This document shows, piece after piece, positions 5,185-8,180 of a DNA stretch of 8,180 nt (the first letter of the stretch is position 1; each line of letters opens with the position of its first letter). The DNA comes from Desulfobacteraceae bacterium (GTDB lineage: Bacteria > Desulfobacterota > DSM-4660 > Desulfatiglandales > Desulfatiglandaceae), in the NCBI GenBank assembly GCA_030632525.1, contig DAOVUP010000045.1:1-8180 (forward strand), in the 5' to 3' direction. The notes beneath the pieces are model-generated. The model was not told the DNA's origin and did not search any database. It saw nothing but the letters and a program-made list of their open reading frames with translations. A program made the position numbers and the translations under genes.

Positions 5185-6720
5185 ATGATTTCGGATTTAA
5201 AGAGGGTTATTGACCAGGTAAGCCGTGAAAGGGGTGTTGAACCGGATGTCTTGATAGAAGCGCTTGAAGAGGCAGTGAAGGCAGCAGCTCGCAAGAAATT
5301 CGGCCCGGATTACGATCTCGAGGTCAGGTATAATGAGGAAGTGGGGGAGATTGAGGCTTTCGAATTCAAGGAAGTTGTTGAAGAGGTGACAAATGAAAAT
5401 CTTCAAATATCCCTCAAAGAAGGACGCGAAATGGATCCTGAATCAGAACCGGGGGACGGTCTCGGGGTCAAGATGGATACTGACGCTTTTGGAAGGATAG
5501 CAGCCCAATCAGCCAAACAGGTGATAATGCAGCGTCTGAAAGAAGCTGAGAGAGATATGGTCTATGAGGATTTTAAAGACCGGCGTGGAGAAGCCCTCAA
5601 CGGGATCGTGCAGCGATTTGACAGAGGCGCCATTATTGTCAATGTAGGGAGGGCAGAAGCCGAGCTGCCACAAAAAGAGCAGATGCCGAGGGAGTCTTAC
5701 AGACAGGGCGATCGAGTCAGGGCGTATATTTTCGATGTAAAACAGTTCAGTCGAGGACCGCAGATTATACTTTCCAGGACCCATCCAAATTTTCTGGCAG
5801 TCCTATTTGAAAACGAGGTTCCTGAAATCTCTGAGGGTATTGTGCAAGTAATGCAAGTCGCCCGAGAACCTGGAGCCAGGGCCAAGATTGCAGTAAGCTC
5901 TAAAGACCCTGATGTGGATCCGGTGGGGGCGTGTGTAGGGATGAAAGGGAGAAGGGTGCAGGCAGTGGTACAGGAACTACGCGGGGAAAAGATAGATATT
6001 GTCACCTGGGACCCTGACGCAGCAAAATTTATATGTAATGCCTTGGCGCCCGCCGAAATTACGAGGGTCATCGTAGATGAGGAAAGCCGCAGCATGGAAG
6101 TAGTGGTCCCCGATGACCAGCTGTCATTGGCAATAGGAAAAAGGGGCCAGAATGTGCGGTTGGCCTCGAGATTAACCGGATGGAGATTGGATGTTGTCGG
6201 CGAAACCAATTATAATGAGGCCCTCAAGGATGGATACCGGTCCCTTCTCGATCTTCCGGGAATAGGGGAAAAGAGAGCCACCGATCTATATGAGGCTGAC
6301 TTTAAATCTGCCGGGGATGTGGCAGGGGCCATGGTTGAAGATCTACTCTCCATAAAGGGAATGTCAGAGTCGAGGGCAGAGGAACTCATTAAAGAGGCCA
6401 TTCGTTATATTGATGAACGAGCTAAAAGGGCTAAGATCGAAAAAGATAAGCCGAAAAAAACAGAGGCGGAAAACCCCTTAGAAAATGAGAGCGGAGAAGC
6501 CACAGGTGAAAATGCCCCTGACAATGAAGACACTGAAACGGGTGCAGTGGAAAAGTCTGAAATAGAGGACCTGCCTGGACAGGATGATAATGAAACCAAA
6601 GATAAAGATCTCTCTGATCATGAAAAATCTGAAACAGAAGAGGTCCAAAGGTCTGAAACAGAGGATACGCCGAACCAGAATAATGATGAAACCAAGAGCG
6701 TAAAAGCCCCTGATGAGTAA
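5185..6720 (+). CDS. nusA: Transcription termination/antitermination factor NusA
   Basis: NusA binds RNA polymerase and nascent RNA, modulating pausing, intrinsic termination and antitermination. Of 511 residues, the N-terminal polymerase-binding domain spans about 1-130, S1 about 135-200, KH1 about 230-295 (GACVGMKGRRVQAVVQEL) and KH2 about 300-345 (AIGKRGQNVRLASRLTGW). A helix-hairpin-helix segment at about 350-410 (LLDLPGIGEKRA, LLSIKGMSESRAEELI) corresponds to the first C-terminal acidic repeat region in longer NusA proteins. Residues from about 430 to the end are a low-complexity, strongly acidic tail with internal repeats. GGAG at 5173-5176 lies 8 bases before ATG 5185; a GTG directly before it (5182) is possible but adds only one residue. 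The gene end overlaps ylxR by 8 bases. Confidence 0.97.
   Translation: MISDLKRVIDQVSRERGVEPDVLIEALEEAVKAAARKKFGPDYDLEVRYNEEVGEIEAFEFKEVVEEVTNENLQISLKEGREMDPESEPGDGLGVKMDTDAFGRIAAQSAKQVIMQRLKEAERDMVYEDFKDRRGEALNGIVQRFDRGAIIVNVGRAEAELPQKEQMPRESYRQGDRVRAYIFDVKQFSRGPQIILSRTHPNFLAVLFENEVPEISEGIVQVMQVAREPGARAKIAVSSKDPDVDPVGACVGMKGRRVQAVVQELRGEKIDIVTWDPDAAKFICNALAPAEITRVIVDEESRSMEVVVPDDQLSLAIGKRGQNVRLASRLTGWRLDVVGETNYNEALKDGYRSLLDLPGIGEKRATDLYEADFKSAGDVAGAMVEDLLSIKGMSESRAEELIKEAIRYIDERAKRAKIEKDKPKKTEAENPLENESGEATGENAPDNEDTETGAVEKSEIEDLPGQDDNETKDKDLSDHEKSETEEVQRSETEDTPNQNNDETKSVKAPDE
6556..6696 (+). repeat. Direct repeat encoding part of the acidic NusA tail
   Basis: Two 45-base copies (6556-6600 and 6652-6696) lie exactly 96 bases (32 codons) apart in frame. 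They encode SEIEDLPGQDDNETK and SETEDTPNQNNDETK, 9 of 15 residues identical, and share blocks such as GATGAAACCAA at the nucleotide level. A shorter relative (SETEE, from 6628) lies between them. This suggests the tail grew by in-frame duplication. Confidence 0.6.
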
Positions 6721-6964
6721 AGGGAAAGGGCACATACCGATAAGGACATGCATATGCTGCGGCATAAAGCGGGGCAAGAAGGATTTGATCAGGCTTGCCT
6801 TGACTGCCGGAGGAGTGATAGTTCAAGACATTAGGGGGCAAGGAAAGGGCCGGGGCGCCTATGTCTGTGCTGACAAATCCTGTTTGATGGCCCTGAAAAC
6901 GAGCAGACGTCTCAATAGGGCATTCAGGACAGAAAACAGGCTGGTGTACGGCCAATTTGAATAA
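6713..6964 (+). CDS. ylxR: YlxR/RnpM family RNA-binding protein
   Basis: An 83-residue basic protein of the YlxR (DUF448) family, found between nusA and infB in many bacteria. Family marks seen: IPIRTCICCGIKR at residues 8-20, LIRLAL at 25-30, GRGAYVC at 46-52, C57 and RRLNRAFR at 65-72. The two Cys pairs (C13/C16 and C52/C57) resemble a small metal-binding or structural site. The B. subtilis member has been reported to bind the RNase P RNA and modulate its activity (RnpM); the role here is inferred by family. The ATG overlaps the last 8 bases of nusA (ATGAGTAA) without a strong Shine-Dalgarno, which indicates translational coupling. The L7Ae-like ylxQ gene often found next in Firmicutes is absent; infB starts 15 bases later. 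Confidence 0.9.
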   Translation: MSKGKGHIPIRTCICCGIKRGKKDLIRLALTAGGVIVQDIRGQGKGRGAYVCADKSCLMALKTSRRLNRAFRTENRLVYGQFE

Positions 6965-6979
6965 TTTTTGGGGGAATCA

Positions 6980-8161
6980 ATGGCTAAAGTCAGGGTTTAT
7001 GAATTAGCAAAAGAACTCGACCTGGAGAGCAAGCAACTGGTGGAGAAGCTTACCGCCGGTGGGATGGACATCAAGAATTATATGAGCACTCTTGATGAAC
7101 AATCGGTTGTCAGGGCAAGAGAGATTGTGTCCGGAGCCGTATCAGAAGTGGTGGTGGAAAAACGAATCAAACCTACGGTGATTCGCAGACGCAAGAAGGT
7201 TGTCAGAGTCGAGCAGACGCCCCCCGAAGCTGTGATAGAGGAAGAAAAAGCTTCCGAAAAGAAAACCGCCCCTGAAGAGGACGTATTGGAGGAAAAGGGG
7301 GAAATCAAGGAAATACCCGCTGTTGAGGATACACCAAAGGGAGAACCCGAGTTAGAAGAAAAGCCTTCCACACCTGTCATCCCTGAAGAAAAAAAGGATG
7401 TCAGCGCTCCTGCAGAAATACCCTTAGCTAAAGCAAAGAAGGCAAAGCCGAAAAGGGGCAAAAAGAAGAAAGTTGATCAGCCAGCCAAAATCATAATGAG
7501 CCCTGAGGAAGGTCCACTGAAGGGTCTTTTGGCCAAGAAAGCTGAAGCTAAAAAAGAGGTCATTCCTGCTAAAACATCAAGGATTAAACCCCCGCTGGGG
7601 GCCCCAAAGGAGAAGGAAGAAAAACTGAAAAAAGGAATACCCCCCAAGAAGAAAAAGAGCAGAAAAGGAGCAAAGGCTGAAGACACCCCTGCCCGAGGGA
7701 CATTTCGACGGCAAAAGAAAGAGGTCTACGAACGTGCTGATCTTTACAGTGGTCGCCCCCGCAAGCGAAAAGGACCGAAAGGCGGCAGGAAAGGGAAAGA
7801 GACACCCAGAAACTTCAAACATACCGAAATCACCGTTCCCAAGGCCATAAAGAGAAGGATCAAGGTCCAGGAGTTTGTCACGGTCGTCGATTTGGCCAAG
7901 GCCATGGGGACCAAAGCTGCTGAACTGATGAAGCGGTTAATTAATTTTGGTGTAATGGCAAACATTAACCAGCCCATAGACTTTGAATCCGCATCTGTTG
8001 TGGCAGATGACCTGGGTTTCGAACTTGAACTGGATACCTTTGAGGAGGAGAGTTTCCTTTCAGACATTGTCGATCGACCTGAAGATCTATCTCCGAGGCC
8101 ACCCGTGGTAACAATTATGGGACCTGTCCATCACGGGGGGACGTCGGTATTACAGGAGTGA
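6980..8161 (+). CDS. infB: Translation initiation factor IF-2, N-terminal part (frame breaks at the window end)
   Basis: IF2 is a GTPase that brings fMet-tRNA to the 30S subunit and promotes subunit joining. Start ATG 6980 follows GGGGG (6970-6974) and gives the canonical MAKVRVYELAKEL; TTG 6968 is in frame but overlaps that site. Residues 1-52 are an IF2_N domain, about 55-280 a charged Lys/Glu/Pro-rich linker, and 284-352 a second IF2_N-like domain (VPKAIKRRIKVQEFVTVVDLAKAMG). The GTPase domain begins at PPVVTIMG. There the expected GHVDHGKTSLLD reads GPVHHGGTSVLQ and a TGA follows at 8159-8161. Shifting one base forward after 8152 restores an RK pair where IF2 usually has it, so a one-base insertion is likely. 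The true gene very probably continues past the window. Reading this as sequencing error at a contig end is an inference; a real defect in an essential gene is unlikely. Confidence 0.88.
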   Translation: MAKVRVYELAKELDLESKQLVEKLTAGGMDIKNYMSTLDEQSVVRAREIVSGAVSEVVVEKRIKPTVIRRRKKVVRVEQTPPEAVIEEEKASEKKTAPEEDVLEEKGEIKEIPAVEDTPKGEPELEEKPSTPVIPEEKKDVSAPAEIPLAKAKKAKPKRGKKKKVDQPAKIIMSPEEGPLKGLLAKKAEAKKEVIPAKTSRIKPPLGAPKEKEEKLKKGIPPKKKKSRKGAKAEDTPARGTFRRQKKEVYERADLYSGRPRKRKGPKGGRKGKETPRNFKHTEITVPKAIKRRIKVQEFVTVVDLAKAMGTKAAELMKRLINFGVMANINQPIDFESASVVADDLGFELELDTFEEESFLSDIVDRPEDLSPRPPVVTIMGPVHHGGTSVLQE

Positions 8162-8180
8162 GCGCAAGTGGATAGCATGG

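Noticed and set aside
6431..6955. Long minus-strand frames opposite the nusA tail and infB linker
   Set aside because: They mirror low-complexity Glu/Lys-rich coding sequence, which lacks stops on the other strand; no start signals or known domains.
1..8180. CRISPR array, phage or defence genes, toxin-antitoxin pair
   Set aside because: No regularly spaced repeats, and every gene of adequate quality is a housekeeping gene or the CxxCxxCC protein.

Overview
The window looks like a chromosomal segment from a Gram-negative, Desulfobacterota-like (deltaproteobacterial) bacterium. This is an inference from three things: apolipoprotein N-acyltransferase (a diderm marker), the rimP-nusA-ylxR-infB order with a short IF2 linker style, and two palindromic intergenic repeats of a kind I associate with that group. 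No taxonomic search was possible. Nearly everything is housekeeping. The unusual material lies between the genes and at the right end.

Left part (1-1400): the 5' end of mnmA (tRNA 2-thiouridylase) runs off the left edge on the minus strand. About 400 bases without a gene follow, holding only weak regulatory candidates. Then comes a plus-strand gene for a CxxCxxCC-type metal-cluster protein of unknown function. A 144-bp MITE-like inverted-repeat element (copy A) overlaps that gene's stop codon and fills the gap to the convergent lnt.

Middle (1411-4100, minus strand): a two-gene operon, corC/ybeX (CBS-domain protein) and lnt (lipoprotein N-acylation). It is read from a strong sigma70-like promoter at 4067-4095 with a long structured leader.

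Right part (4137-8180, plus strand): a second strong promoter, back to back with the first, drives tRNA-Gly(CCC). A 150-bp second repeat (copy B) starts on the base after the encoded CCA. Next is a roughly 200-base leader ending in an intrinsic terminator placed just before rimP, an arrangement that suggests attenuation. The translation/transcription operon rimP-nusA-ylxR-infB follows with tight spacing: ribosome maturation factor, transcription elongation/antitermination factor, small RNA-binding protein and initiation factor 2. infB breaks down in the last 60 bases: the P-loop is altered and a frameshift and stop appear. Low-quality sequence at a contig end is the likeliest explanation.

I do not see a new defence or metabolic system here. 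The best leads are the pair of related MITE-like elements (same core, different terminal repeats), their exact placement against a stop codon and a tRNA end, and the rimP leader terminator.
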